A stretch of DNA of 64,000 bases from Teratosphaeria epicoccoides (lineage: Eukaryota; Ascomycota; Dothideomycetes; Mycosphaerellales; Teratosphaeriaceae). Where the stretch lies: assembly GCA_021401465.1 (NCBI GenBank), contig JADDMT010000007.1:62001-126000 (forward strand), written 5' to 3'. The translations under genes and the position numbers were made by a program. Under the pieces are notes generated by a model. It worked only from the letters and a program-made list of their open reading frames with translations, was not told the DNA's origin and made no database searches. Of the stretch, positions 39,977-50,764 are shown one piece after another (position 1 is the stretch's first letter; each line of letters opens with the position of its first letter).

Positions 39977-42047
39977 ATGTCTTCTACAGCGCCAGCCAAC
40001 GCCTCGAAACCAAACGCCAAGATGGCCGCATCAAAGAACGTGCCCTCTTCGGAAGCTGCAAAAACAGCGAAGATGCATCGTCGGTCTCGATCAGGTTTGT
40101 TCATATTTCTGGCATGTGTGAGGTCGTTGCAGGGTTGATGAGCTGACGACAGTTTCAGGCTGCTTCACATGCAGATTGAGGAGGAAGAAGTGCGAAGAGG
40201 GTAAGCCTGCTTGTAAAGCATGCACCCACCTGGGGCTACGATGCGATTACAAGCGGCCAATGTGGTGGAGCAATGGAGAGCAACGGCGGCAGCAGAAGGA
40301 GATGATCAAGAACATCATCAAGCGCACTCAACTCTCGAAGAAGTCGACGCAGCCGCCGCAGCACCCGCAAACGCAATCAGCAGCGCATGTCCACACGCCA
40401 CCAAGCCTGAGCCATTCTGTCCCGACCTCAGCAGATGTCTACCCCGAGTCTTACCCGCCAAGCAGATCCGGATCCGTTGGATCGCCATACTCAGCAGGAT
40501 GGGATCCGTCTTTCGCCACCACCGAAAGCTATTTCGCCATGCCGCCGCCGCCTCAACCGATGGTTCACCCCTCTCAGTATCCGATGTTCTCGCCTTACGA
40601 AGTTGACATCAAGACCGAACGTCAGATTTTCATCAACGGCGAGCAGACCCGGAAAGACTCAACGACCTCAACGTTCAGCACTTTCCAACCACCTCCTGGC
40701 GCAGATGGCGTGTCTTGTTACCCAGCAGACAGCTGGGTACAGCAAGACTATTTTGAAAGCACCTCGGAAGCTTTCGCTGAAGAACCTGTCGATTTTCACT
40801 TCTTCGAGTACCCGCATGGCCCTTTGACGCCAGACCACGAAGCCGTGATCAATGTCGAGGAGTGTGATAAGTATCTGCTAAACCATTTCATCGACAAAGT
40901 GCAAAAGTTGATCTTTCCGGTCATGGAAGCCAACCAGCACGGCTCAGCCCGCTCCGACGTCATCCTACCAGCCTTGGAGGAGAACAAAGCCTATCTTCAC
41001 TGCTGTCTGAGCATTGCCGCGACGCACATGAAGGCCACCGAGGGGTTGAACACTGAGCAAATCGATAACGACATCGTGCGCCACCGGTACACGGCGATCT
41101 CAGAGCTGTGCGAGGCCTTGAACCAGGACGCGAACCATTCGCAGATCCTTGAGGCGACGTTGGGAATGATCTTTTTCCAATGCTCGGTCGGACGACCGAG
41201 CGATGCGCTTCCAGACATCCCATGGCACCAGCATTTTCAGGCAGCGATCAGCTTGGTGAACAAGCTGGACCTGCCGACCATAGTCATGGATCTGGCAGCG
41301 AGAGGTCACTCTCACCCGCCTTTTAACATGGCTCTTACTGCCTGGATCGACATCCTCGGTGCTACGATGCTCGGTCGCGCTCCCACATTCGCCGACTGCT
41401 ACCGTGAGCTCAGGGCTGCGGGTGGCACTGCCGGCTTGGCCGAGCTCATGGGTTGCGACGACGAAGTCATGTTCCTGTTGTCAGAAATCGCCTGCCTCGA
41501 CGCAACTGCCGACTCACTCCACGAGGTTGCCCTCTGCAAATACGTTGAAACCCTCGGCATCGCTCTGAGCGCAACTGAGCCCGCCCAGGGCTCTGTCCAG
41601 AATTGCTTTGCAACTACCGGCGCCATGCGTCCAAAACAGCTCAGCACCAACATGACAGCCATCTTCCGCGTTGCCGCCCGCATCTACCTCTGCTCTCTTG
41701 TCCCAGGATTCGAGCCACGCCAGCCAAGCATGTGCCATCTGGTGTCTCAATTCTCTGAGCTCATGACTTACATTCCGGACGGCCCTGAGGGCTTCGACCG
41801 CTCTCTCGCCTGGCCTCTTCTCATCGCAGGCTCCCAGTCAGTCGAGGCCTCTCCTTTTCGCGCCATGTTCGCCGAGCGCTGCCAACGTCTTGGCGAAGCA
41901 GCGAACTTCGGCTCCTTTGGCCGCATCCGCCAACTTCTCAACGAGATGTGGCAAACGAACGACAACAATGCCCGACAAAGGGTCCACCAGGGCGTCCGCT
42001 GGCGCGACGTGATGCAGCAGAAAGGATGGGACTTTCTCCTCGTCTAA
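39977..42047 (+). CDS. Zn2Cys6 transcription factor with fungal-specific regulatory domain
   Basis: Exon 1 is 39977-40094 and exon 2 is 40159-42047, across a 64-bp intron (GTTTGT...CAG), giving 668 residues. The intron sits just before the zinc cluster. Cysteines 41, 44, 51, 58, 61 and 68 form the C-x2-C-x6-C-x6-C-x2-C-x6-C binuclear cluster (CFTCRLRRKKC...CKACTHLGLRC). The following linker and coiled segment (WWSNGEQRRQQKEMIKNIIK) is typical of regulators with a Fungal_trans_2 (DUF3468) domain, which fills residues ~225-660 here. The layout recalls PRO1/ADV-1 and moc3-type developmental regulators, but orthology cannot be settled by eye. It is nuclear by inference, and its targets are unknown. 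Confidence 0.82.
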
Positions 42048-42826
42048 TTTGCTCGGCCCTTGACGGGTTCGATATGCATCCTGGCCTGGCTCCCTTCTTA
42101 CGAAAGACATGCCGTGAATGGCTACATCTTACCACAGCATAGCGACGGCGTCGTCCGGGCGCTGCAGCCCGTACAATAATATTCCAGCATTTCAGCGACG
42201 ATACCCATGATGAGTACTATAATTCAACTGTACATATTTGCGCATGACTCGGCCTTGATCTAGTGCAGCTCTCAGGCCTTGAGAAGTCAGCCAGGTTTGC
42301 AGATACTGTTAGAACTACAGCTCCGTGAAGAGCCGTTCTGAGATAGCAAAAAACCCAAAAAATCCTGATAAGCATACAAACCACATGTCCGGCGCTTCGT
42401 TCCCACTTTTCGCTTGAAGACGCTGCCCGTGTAGCCTCAGACACTGTACCTTGCATGGTCTTGCAATTCACGAGCTAGGAGGTAGGTTTCTGCCCTCTGA
42501 CGTGGAACACGCAAGCGTTACCGAAGACATCGAGCGAAAGGGTTAAGTGCTATTTTAGGCTCAGACTGGGACAGGTCACGTAGCGGACTACTACGGTCTA
42601 CCCAGCAAGTTAAGTAGGTCACGTCGCGATGTCAAGCTATGAGTAATGCATGATATCGTTACTGGCCCTCCTGAGATGCCAGACTCTGCGCATGCAAACG
42701 TCCTGTCGCTCCAGCGTCCTGCCGACTGAATGTGTCGGGTAGTCGAGCGCAGCCCAGCATATATCCGCTCCATAGATATCATACAGAAACGGCACGGCAA
42801 GAAATCGATTCGGCATAACGTGCACA
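42048..42826. other. Intergenic spacer
   Basis: 779 bp between two plus-strand genes: the 3' end of the regulator and the promoter of the next gene. No coding frame is supported. Confidence 0.4.
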
Positions 42827-43936
42827 ATGACGACTTCGAGAGCAGTCTTCAACCCCGTAGACACTTCCTTCGATCCCGTCACGAACGCACGAAGAGACGA
42901 CGTCGAGTCGCCGTCGTTGTCGAGCAGTAATGCGCTTGCACGATTTGAATTTGAGCCTGGACGCAGCAAAGACGGGACGAAAGTGCTGATGGTAGAGTGG
43001 GAAGACGACGATACGACTCGCGAGGTCAGTGGGGACTGGGAGGTCAGCTGGGATGGCAGGAAGACGGTGATGCCGGCCAAGGACCTGACGAAGGTCCTTG
43101 GCGTCGAGGTCCCGGTGAATCGGCTGTATTTTATGCTGAACAAGGGGGTCAGTGTGCCTACGTCTGTGAAGTTGAGGAAAGGGACCGTAGAATGGAGGAC
43201 GAATCCCTTGCCAGCGATTTTTGCGCCCGAGCTCGGTGCGACGGCGAGGCAGGCCGGCAAGAAAGGTGTGCTGCACACGATCTGGGCGAAGAAACGGCTG
43301 CAGGTGTTGCAGCAGGAGATTGACGCGGAGTCGAGGAACAATGCGGAGGGCATCGGGCTGGAGATTGCGGTGGCGGAGATGCAGTGGATCGAGCAGAACT
43401 TTGGGGTCACGGCGAAACCGACGAGTTTGGCGATCTCCAGTGCGTCGCTTCCGGGGTATTTGAACAGCCCGAGCAGTCCGCGGAGTCCGGGAGGTGGGAG
43501 GTTGATGGATAAGCTGAAGGGACTCAAGATTGGCACCAGCGCCGATGAGCTGGGAGGCAATGCGCTTGAGCACAACCCTTTGAGTCCCGAGACTTCAGAT
43601 GTGGCTGTGGGCTCGGTCAGTAGCTTCGCGGCGCTGAAGGGTCCTTTGGAGCCGACGACGGAGCAGCAGAAGATGACTGCTGTCTCGCCTCCTGAGAACC
43701 TGGTCGCTGAGCAGCAGCAAAAACACCCAGGCGGTCGCATGGCGTCGCTGGATGCGATGGCGGATACCACGACTGGATTTCCGGCGAGTTCTACTGCGGC
43801 GAATGATGATGATAACGACGAGAGTGATTTGTTTGCGCTACCGATTAGTCCACGGTCGCCTGAGATGACGAAGAGTCCATTTTCATTTGCGACGCAGGAT
43901 ACGCGGCAATACGTGAAGGGGCAAGGCCACGGTTGA
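42827..43936 (+). CDS. Hypothetical protein with an ordered N-terminal half, disordered C-terminal half
   Basis: Single exon, 369 residues (MTTSRAVFNPVDTSFDPV). Residues ~35-200 look folded, with charged strands and helices (KVLMVEWEDDDTTREVSGDW, LPAIFAPELGATARQAGKKG, LHTIWAKKRLQVLQQEIDAE, LEIAVAEMQWIEQNFGV). Residues ~205-369 are Ser/Pro-rich with many SP dipeptides (NSPSSPRSPGG, PISPRSPEM), likely disordered and a good substrate for proline-directed kinases. Ordered composition and codon-regular structure suggest a conserved fungal protein, but I cannot name a family. No signal peptide or membrane segment. Confidence 0.7.
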   Translation: MTTSRAVFNPVDTSFDPVTNARRDDVESPSLSSSNALARFEFEPGRSKDGTKVLMVEWEDDDTTREVSGDWEVSWDGRKTVMPAKDLTKVLGVEVPVNRLYFMLNKGVSVPTSVKLRKGTVEWRTNPLPAIFAPELGATARQAGKKGVLHTIWAKKRLQVLQQEIDAESRNNAEGIGLEIAVAEMQWIEQNFGVTAKPTSLAISSASLPGYLNSPSSPRSPGGGRLMDKLKGLKIGTSADELGGNALEHNPLSPETSDVAVGSVSSFAALKGPLEPTTEQQKMTAVSPPENLVAEQQQKHPGGRMASLDAMADTTTGFPASSTAANDDDNDESDLFALPISPRSPEMTKSPFSFATQDTRQYVKGQGHG

Positions 43937-44262
43937 TGTGGCGATACGGTACTTATCTAGAGTCAACATTCGAGACACAGTAGGGATGGATCATGGTCTT
44001 CACTTGGTGGAACGAAGCGGACATTGTTATGAATGGGATGAAGTCCAGAGAGTAGCTGCCACATGCACAGCACCGCTCTCTTCGTGTCATCAGTTGATGT
44101 AGCTGTAGATTGCATGTACATTTGCCGAGACTCAAAGATCCGCTCGCAAGGACAACGGAGTGATTCTAACCATCGACCAGCGAGACACCTCTAAATACTG
44201 CGGCAGCAGTATCGCCTCGAATATCCGGACTAACTGATGCACTTTACGAATTTGCCTCCAGC
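43937..44262. other. Intergenic spacer
   Basis: 326 bp between convergent 3' ends. Nothing recognised. Confidence 0.4.
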
Positions 44263-44619
44263 TTACTCCAGCTCGTAGCAATTCTCGCCGTAGTAGCTAC
44301 ACGTTTTAGGTGTCCCATAGTACAGCCAATTCCGGGCACGGAGTGAGGAGATGCCTTTTGCCCATCGTCGTTGTATCCGTATTTCGAACTCGATTTCGCA
44401 TTTATCCAGGTCGTACCACCGAGGACCTCCGCAGTATTTGCCCAGTGGACGGGGAGCGGTTTTTGCGATGGCTACTACGTCCTTAAAGTCTTTGCCATTG
44501 TCCGAGCAACCCGTTTTGTCGATTGGTGCCAACCTGCCGACCGCGCATACGACCTCCGCTGATGCTAGATCGAACGACGCGGCTGCGATTATGCAGGTGG
44601 CTATGAGTGGGAACTTCAT
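44263..44619 (-). CDS. Small secreted cysteine-rich protein, candidate effector
   Basis: Single exon, 118 residues, ATG at 44619. A signal peptide (MKFPLIATCIIAAASFDLASA) is followed by a mature chain of about 97 residues with six cysteines at 25, 38, 63, 74, 107 and 114, enough for three disulfides. The last cysteine is four residues from the C-terminus (YGENCYELE). The mature part is rich in basic and aromatic residues. No known fold is recognised. Size, secretion signal, even cysteine number and isolated position in gene-poor flanks are typical of fungal effectors or secreted antimicrobial proteins, but this does not show function. Confidence 0.65.
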   Translation of the reverse strand: MKFPLIATCIIAAASFDLASAEVVCAVGRLAPIDKTGCSDNGKDFKDVVAIAKTAPRPLGKYCGGPRWYDLDKCEIEFEIRIQRRWAKGISSLRARNWLYYGTPKTCSYYGENCYELE

Positions 44620-45775
44620 CCTAGGTGCGGTCCTTGGATCGTTTTGTAAGGACGTGGTATGGTTCTATACAAGATGGGAGGTGAGGATGGAGGTTTTGGT
44701 ACTTTCTTTTCAGAAAGTGGAGAATAATTCCAGGCAAACGTATGAGACATTTAGGATGACTTCAGCGAGTATTTTGGTATGCAGGTGCTTTGCGGATCCA
44801 GTCGGATGCGCAGCGATACCGCGCGGCTTCGCCGGCTCCTGGCTGTCCTACCCCCTAGGAGCTCCTGAAGCCATGGTGTTGCCGGGACAGTGGAGCGGGG
44901 ATGGGGTCATCAAGACTGTGGCGGGTGGCTTCTTGTCCGCCTTTGCGCGTGTGGCGCCAGGGACGGATGACAGCAAGCATCAAACACGTCAGTCAAACCA
45001 GCGGTGTCGATAAGAAGTCGACTCAACAGCCAGAGACCCATGTCGACCCGGCATCCGATTAATTGACTGGTCGAATCGCTAAGACAAGGACGAGAATAAC
45101 CAGCCCCCGGGCTAGCACACACTGAATCCGCGTAGGTAAACGGCGCTTTACTTTCACAAATGGGCCCCGCGAAGATTACCGGTGCCCTGATTCTCTCCAC
45201 GCGAGACAGTCCGCAGGAGGAGGTAGAGCATTGATCATTCACCTAGAGTCATCCTATTCACCTTCCTACCCTCACCATTCACCCACAACAGCCCCACAGC
45301 TTCACAGCTTCCCTTAGCTCTTCCACACGCATATGGACACCTGCACGCTCTTCACGCCTCTCGCATTTCGTCAAGTATAGCCTCATCTCACTGCGATAAA
45401 AACACAGCAGTCGATGGCAGCCGAAAGAAAGCGCCTCGGTTCATGCTGCCTAATAACACGGGCGGTCAAATGCTCGAAGAGAAGTACTCGGAATACTGGA
45501 GGAGGTGCAACACCTCTCGTTCTCCTCTGGTCTTCAAAGATCAGTGCTAATCCTTCGGTGGTCTAGCCAAGGGCGATATAGGGAGTATTTACTGCTGAGA
45601 CGGCGGCTACCAGGGCAGGGATGTGGGTGGAGAGGAGAGTCTGGTAACCAGACATATCGACCCATTGCTTCCTCTAATGTTCTGGCGCTCATGTGGCGCG
45701 AAAGCATCCACTTTCAATGACCCGGGAGTCAGAGTCCTGTTGAGTCTCCAGAGGTCCAGAGCTCTCTATCTCTCA
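44620..45775. other. Intergenic spacer between secreted protein and AP-3 delta
   Basis: About 1.16 kb holding the promoter of the minus-strand secreted protein and the AP-3 delta 3' end. No further gene is supported. Confidence 0.4.
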
Positions 45776-48700
45776 TCAATCAAAAGTGACCTGCCGTTTC
45801 TTCTTCCGTTTGGACTTTGCAGGTTCATCTTCCTGCTCACCCACCTCGACAGTCTTATCAGCCGGCCGAGCACTCCCTTCCTTCCTCTTCTTCTTCTTCT
45901 TCTTCTTCTTCTTCGGCACTCCAACCTCCTCATCAGGTACAACAGCAAGAGCTTCATCTTCCAAAAGCTCTCTCGGCTTCTTTTTCTTCTTCGGCTTCAC
46001 CACCGTCCCTTCCTCGGGTCCCTGAATCCTCTCCTGCGCCCTCTGCATCTCTAGCCGCAGCCGCTCGACCTCATTCATGGCACGAGCCATTTCCTCTTCC
46101 TCGGCCTGGCGCCGCTCGATATCAAGCTGGCTCGTACCGTGGCGACCTCCATCATCAGTGAGCGACAACGCTAAAAGACCGCTGCTGTCGACTTCTAAGA
46201 GCGACTTCTTCCCTCGCGAGATGGTCGATCTGGACAAGCTCGATGACAAAGGAAGGGTACCCGCATCACCAATCGTCTCGTCAGCTTCGACCTCAAACCG
46301 TCGCTTGGCCTTATACGCGGCAGGGGCGCGTTTCGCCGGGCGGCGCTCCGTATCGGGAATGGTGTCTCTGCTGTCAAGCTTGAATTCCATAACGGGAATA
46401 GCATCAAGGTCCAAGTCTTCACCGTTGGCGTTACGTAAGATGTTATGCATTGGCGTCGACGCTCCGGAGTTGCGCTCCGAGTCAATATAAAACGGATCAT
46501 CTCTATACCGTTCTCGCCTCTCAGCCCGCTTCCTCTCGCGCGCCTCGCGGCCCAGTGGCTCGGTCTCGGCCTCTTGATACGAAGATGAACGGCTACTGTC
46601 CACTTGCGCATCCAGAAGGTCGGCTGCCGATTTAGACTGCGTGTTCACGAAGGCAGAAGGCTTTTCGTGGTAGTATTTGTAGACTTCGCCCACCGTGTCA
46701 TCAAAGTCATCGTCGTAATCTGCTTGTCGGAGCAGCACTTGTAGATTCCCATTTATCGGCGTATCCAGATCGAGACCCTCTGGCTGTGGCACCTGCTTCA
46801 GTGCCGTCTGCGCAACAGGCTTCAGCTCCATCCCGGAAGTCAGAGAAGGTATGGCTTGCGTCAGGAGCAGTGGTGGCTCTGCGTACCCATCATTCTCGGC
46901 ATCTGTCTGCTGGTTCGATACTGCCTCCGACGCTAATCGCATAAGGTCCAAATACTCGACTGCGCGCTCCTGTACATCTAGGTTCGGATGCAACGTCAGA
47001 GGTTCCAAGAAGTGTACAATGCGCGCCACAAGCAATGTTGTGGTGGATTTTCGAAGTGACGTCCACGTCGATTGCTGGTCGCTCGTGAGCACCGCGAAAA
47101 CCTTTGGTATCGCCTGGAGGTAGCGGGCAAGTGTCTCGGCAGGCAACTGTAAGCTCGATGCGTCAACCAGAGAGGTCAGGACTGCATCTGCATTGGGAAG
47201 CATCGTAGCATACTCGCCAGCAACGAATGCAGCGGCTGTGAGCACACCCTGTCCGCCATTACCGCCATGCGGAAAGACCTGCTCACGGTGATCGAGCAGT
47301 AGCAAGGACTGTGCAGCAGCGGCAGCTTCTGGTCGTACAGCCTTGACTCTGACCGCCACATTCTGGAGTTCTGCGCCTACAGCATCAGCCGTACTTGGTC
47401 GACTGTTGTTGCCACTGCTATGTGAAATGAGGCCAGTGGGGCGTGCGATTACAGGGCATTGCTTGACCAGGTCAACCAGAACTTCGATGTACCATTCGAA
47501 ATCATTCATATTGGCATAATTGTCTCTTGAGCACATATCGAGAATGCGATCGATGACGGAGATGCGGTAGTCATCTGGCAGAGGCAGTGCCTGGGCAAGT
47601 TTGACCTCCTTTGGCCGAATATTCGCTTGAAGCTCATCATCGTCGTCATCAGCCATAGGCACGATGCCTTCATGCATGCCACGATCCTGAGCTGGATCTG
47701 ATTCCGCGCTTGCTCGTCCAGCATTGCGCAGTTGCCTCAGCAAGCGCTCGACGACAGTATGCAGGTTGTCGGCATTGATCATTCCAACCACAAGATCCAG
47801 CGCCCGCGTGCGGATCGAAATATCCGCATCGTCTATGCACTCCAAGATGACATCTGAGTGATCAGCGACCAAATCCGCATGCGAGCTGGTGATCTTCGCC
47901 ATAGCCAGAAGTGCGACATAGCGTAAGTTCGGATCACCTTCAAGCACCAGCATGCTTCTAAGTTTGTCCACGCATAGCCTTGCAACGTCGTCGCCTTCGG
48001 TGGTACCTTCAGCGGCCTCCATGATGCCTCCCTGGATGATACCGTTGATGCATTCGTACAGCAAGCTCATGGCCGGCGTTGTCTTGATCAACGTCGTGAG
48101 CGGCGGCAGCAGCTTCTTGACCAGCCGCGGCTCCTGTGGCGTCAAGACAGAGAACAGCTTGATGATTTTGATCGCCATCCAATTATTGCCTCCAGCTGTG
48201 AGCAGTTCGAAGAGGCGGGGCGCAAGTGGCAAGAAGTCCTGTGGTCTCCTCCAAGCTAGTTCGCATACAACATTGACTACAGCGGAGGTGACACTGGCGT
48301 CCTCGTTCTCATCCAGCAGCTTCTCTTTGATCTTTGGCCACGCAGGCCGCAGAGTCTCCGGATAAACCAGAGCCGTTCTGTACAGCGCCACGACGGTCTT
48401 CTTCCTGATGGCCGGGCTGGAGTGTGAAAGCTTCGGCAGCAGATCTGTCAGCAGAGAATTGGCCATGCCCGGGTTGATGACATGCGGTAGCGCCATCACC
48501 GGCAACGAGATCGTAGTCTTGTCCGGACTATTCAGATCCTTCTTCAGCAGGTTCTCGCCCAGCATCAAAACCTCAGTGTCCGGCCTGAAGCTCTGCACTG
48601 CAGCCAGGTACCCGACCTTCTTCTGCATGAATTTGGGCGACGACATGACTTCGAGGACATTGAACGATGCCCATGACATGTCGTGTCCAAACATCTCTAG

Positions 48701-48856
48701 GTAGACCAGCTTCATCAGGGCGGCTGTCTTCTGGTCCATATCCTGGCTCTTGATCTCTTTCCTGCACTCGCGCAGCGAAGCCTGGATGTACTCCCGCTCG
48801 TTGCCCTTGTGCGCCCGAAGGCCACGAATGAGCTGAAAGACATCTTTCTCAAACAT
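45776..48856 (-). CDS. apl5: AP-3 adaptor complex subunit delta
   Basis: Single exon, 1026 residues. The N-terminus (MFEKDVFQLIRGLRAHKGNE, KLVYLEMFGHDMSWASFNV) and about 570 residues of alpha-helical HEAT-like repeats are the Adaptin_N domain of the delta large chain. The central hinge (~700-850) is acidic and Ser-rich. The C-terminal part contains a coiled stretch (RRQAEEEEMARAMNEVERLR) and three Lys-rich blocks, one coded by a (CTT)9 run, ending KSKRKKKRQVTFD. In yeast, AP-3 carries cargo directly from the Golgi to the vacuole. The length is close to other fungal Apl5 proteins. Confidence 0.92.
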   Translation of the reverse strand: MFEKDVFQLIRGLRAHKGNEREYIQASLRECRKEIKSQDMDQKTAALMKLVYLEMFGHDMSWASFNVLEVMSSPKFMQKKVGYLAAVQSFRPDTEVLMLGENLLKKDLNSPDKTTISLPVMALPHVINPGMANSLLTDLLPKLSHSSPAIRKKTVVALYRTALVYPETLRPAWPKIKEKLLDENEDASVTSAVVNVVCELAWRRPQDFLPLAPRLFELLTAGGNNWMAIKIIKLFSVLTPQEPRLVKKLLPPLTTLIKTTPAMSLLYECINGIIQGGIMEAAEGTTEGDDVARLCVDKLRSMLVLEGDPNLRYVALLAMAKITSSHADLVADHSDVILECIDDADISIRTRALDLVVGMINADNLHTVVERLLRQLRNAGRASAESDPAQDRGMHEGIVPMADDDDDELQANIRPKEVKLAQALPLPDDYRISVIDRILDMCSRDNYANMNDFEWYIEVLVDLVKQCPVIARPTGLISHSSGNNSRPSTADAVGAELQNVAVRVKAVRPEAAAAAQSLLLLDHREQVFPHGGNGGQGVLTAAAFVAGEYATMLPNADAVLTSLVDASSLQLPAETLARYLQAIPKVFAVLTSDQQSTWTSLRKSTTTLLVARIVHFLEPLTLHPNLDVQERAVEYLDLMRLASEAVSNQQTDAENDGYAEPPLLLTQAIPSLTSGMELKPVAQTALKQVPQPEGLDLDTPINGNLQVLLRQADYDDDFDDTVGEVYKYYHEKPSAFVNTQSKSAADLLDAQVDSSRSSSYQEAETEPLGREARERKRAERRERYRDDPFYIDSERNSGASTPMHNILRNANGEDLDLDAIPVMEFKLDSRDTIPDTERRPAKRAPAAYKAKRRFEVEADETIGDAGTLPLSSSLSRSTISRGKKSLLEVDSSGLLALSLTDDGGRHGTSQLDIERRQAEEEEMARAMNEVERLRLEMQRAQERIQGPEEGTVVKPKKKKKPRELLEDEALAVVPDEEVGVPKKKKKKKKKRKEGSARPADKTVEVGEQEDEPAKSKRKKKRQVTFD
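45887..45913. repeat. (CTT)9 run coding for polylysine in AP-3 delta
   Basis: Nine uninterrupted CTT units on the plus strand read as AAG lysine codons in the C-terminal tail of the AP-3 delta gene. Confidence 0.9.
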
Positions 48857-49925
48857 CCTCGCGAGCCTACGGCCAACACCACCTCCCGCCCGTGGATATC
48901 ACCCGGCGGCGTCTTTCGCTCAGTCTCGGCCTATCCTGCTCCCTCAGCATCGTGCTGCCTTCTTGCGTTGCAATTCATACACACTCTCTATGCACGCGAC
49001 ATATCCCAGTGTAGTCGTCTAGGAGCGTATCATCGACAGCCTGCTATCCGACCAGGCTCAATAATGAGAAATATGTATGAGTGATGCACAGTGGGGTGTG
49101 CACATGCAAGTTCTCGCATCTTCAAGATCAAAAGTCGAGGCGAACAGCGGCACTCAATTTGCACACAGCTACTACCTCCACAAAGCCGAGGCCTTCGGTT
49201 CTCACGGCCTCACGGCCTGAGCTGCCAAGCCGGCGAACTTGCATGCCGAAGTCGAGAATTGAAGAATGGTGGGTGCTGCCTTCTTGTTTCGGAAGGAAGA
49301 AGGGAGCAGAAAGCTACGACACGGTGGAGCAAGGGAAGGTGCCTCCTAAAAAAAGACATGAGACTCCATCCAACCAAGCCCAGCCGCTCAATTTCTCTGG
49401 TATTATGTCTCGTGTCCTCAAACACTCAGCTCGCTCACCTCCAAGAATGCCGACCTTATACAGTCTACTGACAAGGTCGTACGAAGAGGGGGGCAATTCT
49501 TGCGGCTCCGTCAAGGACGGTGTCTTAGACTTGCAAGGTCACCGCTGCGACTGGAGCCAGTGAAATCAATATGATCCAACTCCGTTCACTTGGCTACAGT
49601 GCAATCGCTTCTGACTTGCGTAGACAGCCAAGTGTGGCGCACTTGCCAATGGTGAACACCGTCCACCGTGGGCGAATCGGATACACGCAATGCCACGCCG
49701 CTCGCCAAGACTCAAGCGTCCGCAAGCACTGCACCCGCCAGCGATTACGTAGTGCACCGCAGATGCAACGGTCCCCTCCCGAGACCTCAACGGCAAGACC
49801 CCCAAACGACCAGATAAGTGCCACCAACCGCCCATTCCCATCATCCTCCACTCAGCCCTTCCAAACAGCAATACTGTACAACCACAACCGCGGGACCACA
49901 AATCCGCAAAAACACAACTCCCACC
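48857..49925. other. Divergent spacer (AP-3 delta / small secreted protein)
   Basis: About 1.07 kb between divergent starts. Several short frames exist but none resembles a protein family. Confidence 0.4.
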
Positions 49926-50190
49926 ATGCACTTCTCCACCATCTTCATCGCCATAACTCTCACCGCCCTCGCCACCGCCTGGCCCCAGGGCCTCCAGAGA
50001 GCCTGCTGCGATAACTTCGTAGCCCAAGAAAACGATCGGTGCGATTGGTGTATGGCTGGGGCAATTGAGTGTGATCCTGACCATGTACGTGGTGCATCCG
50101 TCCCGTCGACTGATTCTGTGCCTTCTGCGGTCGGAGGTGGTCTGCAGCTTTACTAATGTGTGTGGGTAGAAAATTGCGCAGTGTGCTTAG
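49926..50190 (+). CDS. Very small secreted cysteine-rich protein (59 aa after splicing)
   Basis: The ATG at 49926 sits in a strong context (ccaccATGC). Exon 1 (49926-50084) and exon 2 (50170-50190) flank an 85-bp intron with donor GTACGT, a ttactaat branch-like box and a TAG acceptor. The product has a signal peptide (MHFSTIFIAITLTALATA) and a ~41-residue mature chain with six cysteines at 27, 28, 39, 42, 49 and 58 (spacing CC-x10-C-x2-C-x6-C-x8-C). The sixth cysteine exists only in the spliced form. If unspliced, the frame ends at 50156 with a longer, cysteine-poor tail. No family is recognised; it resembles secreted disulfide-knotted fungal effectors or antimicrobial peptides. Confidence 0.6.
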
Positions 50191-50764
50191 AGGCGGTGAG
50201 GGGGGGTGAGGTTGAGAAGAACGAAGCGAGTACGGAGAAGTGGGATGCAGGGACGGAGGTTGGCGCTTAGTAGACGTTGTCCAAGGATTATGCGATGTGT
50301 GGAACATGGTCTATGTCAGGCATGCAGCAGCAGCAGCGTCATGAGCTGGGTTCTTCCGGCATGAATATGGTCTGTATCGGTCAAGGACGTAAACACAGCA
50401 AGTTGGGACCAGCAATTAAACGATCGCCACGCGTGCATCGACTAGCCTTCTTCGTCGTGCGACTTTGCCAAGGTAGCGTGGGCGGGAACCGTACTGATTG
50501 TAGCCACAAGGTTTGCATATTCAGGAAGTGTAGTTTGACCAGCTTATTGCGCGGTAGGGGAAAAGTGAAGTGAATGCCAAAATTCTGCGAACTGTCCGAG
50601 CTCGCCAACCATCCAGGGTTGTCACCCACAACCTTATTAACCCGGGCGGAGATCTGAAAACCAACCACGACATAATCGCGAGATGGCACTCGGCCTATAT
50701 GAGATACTTTTGCCATCCTCTCGCATGACACACAAAGGACTCGAAGTCGCAAGGAATCCTAGTC
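50191..50764. other. Intergenic spacer
   Basis: 574 bp between two plus-strand genes; nothing recognised apart from a short cag repeat near 50321-50337. Confidence 0.4.

Noticed and set aside
42779..43573. A 264-codon frame on the minus strand.
   Set aside because: It is antisense to the gene at 42827-43936, Arg/His-rich and without family resemblance; a shadow frame.
49566..50084. A 172-codon minus-strand frame opposite the small secreted protein.
   Set aside because: Gly/Cys/Trp-rich composition without domain resemblance. The plus strand has a signal peptide, good start context and splice sites.
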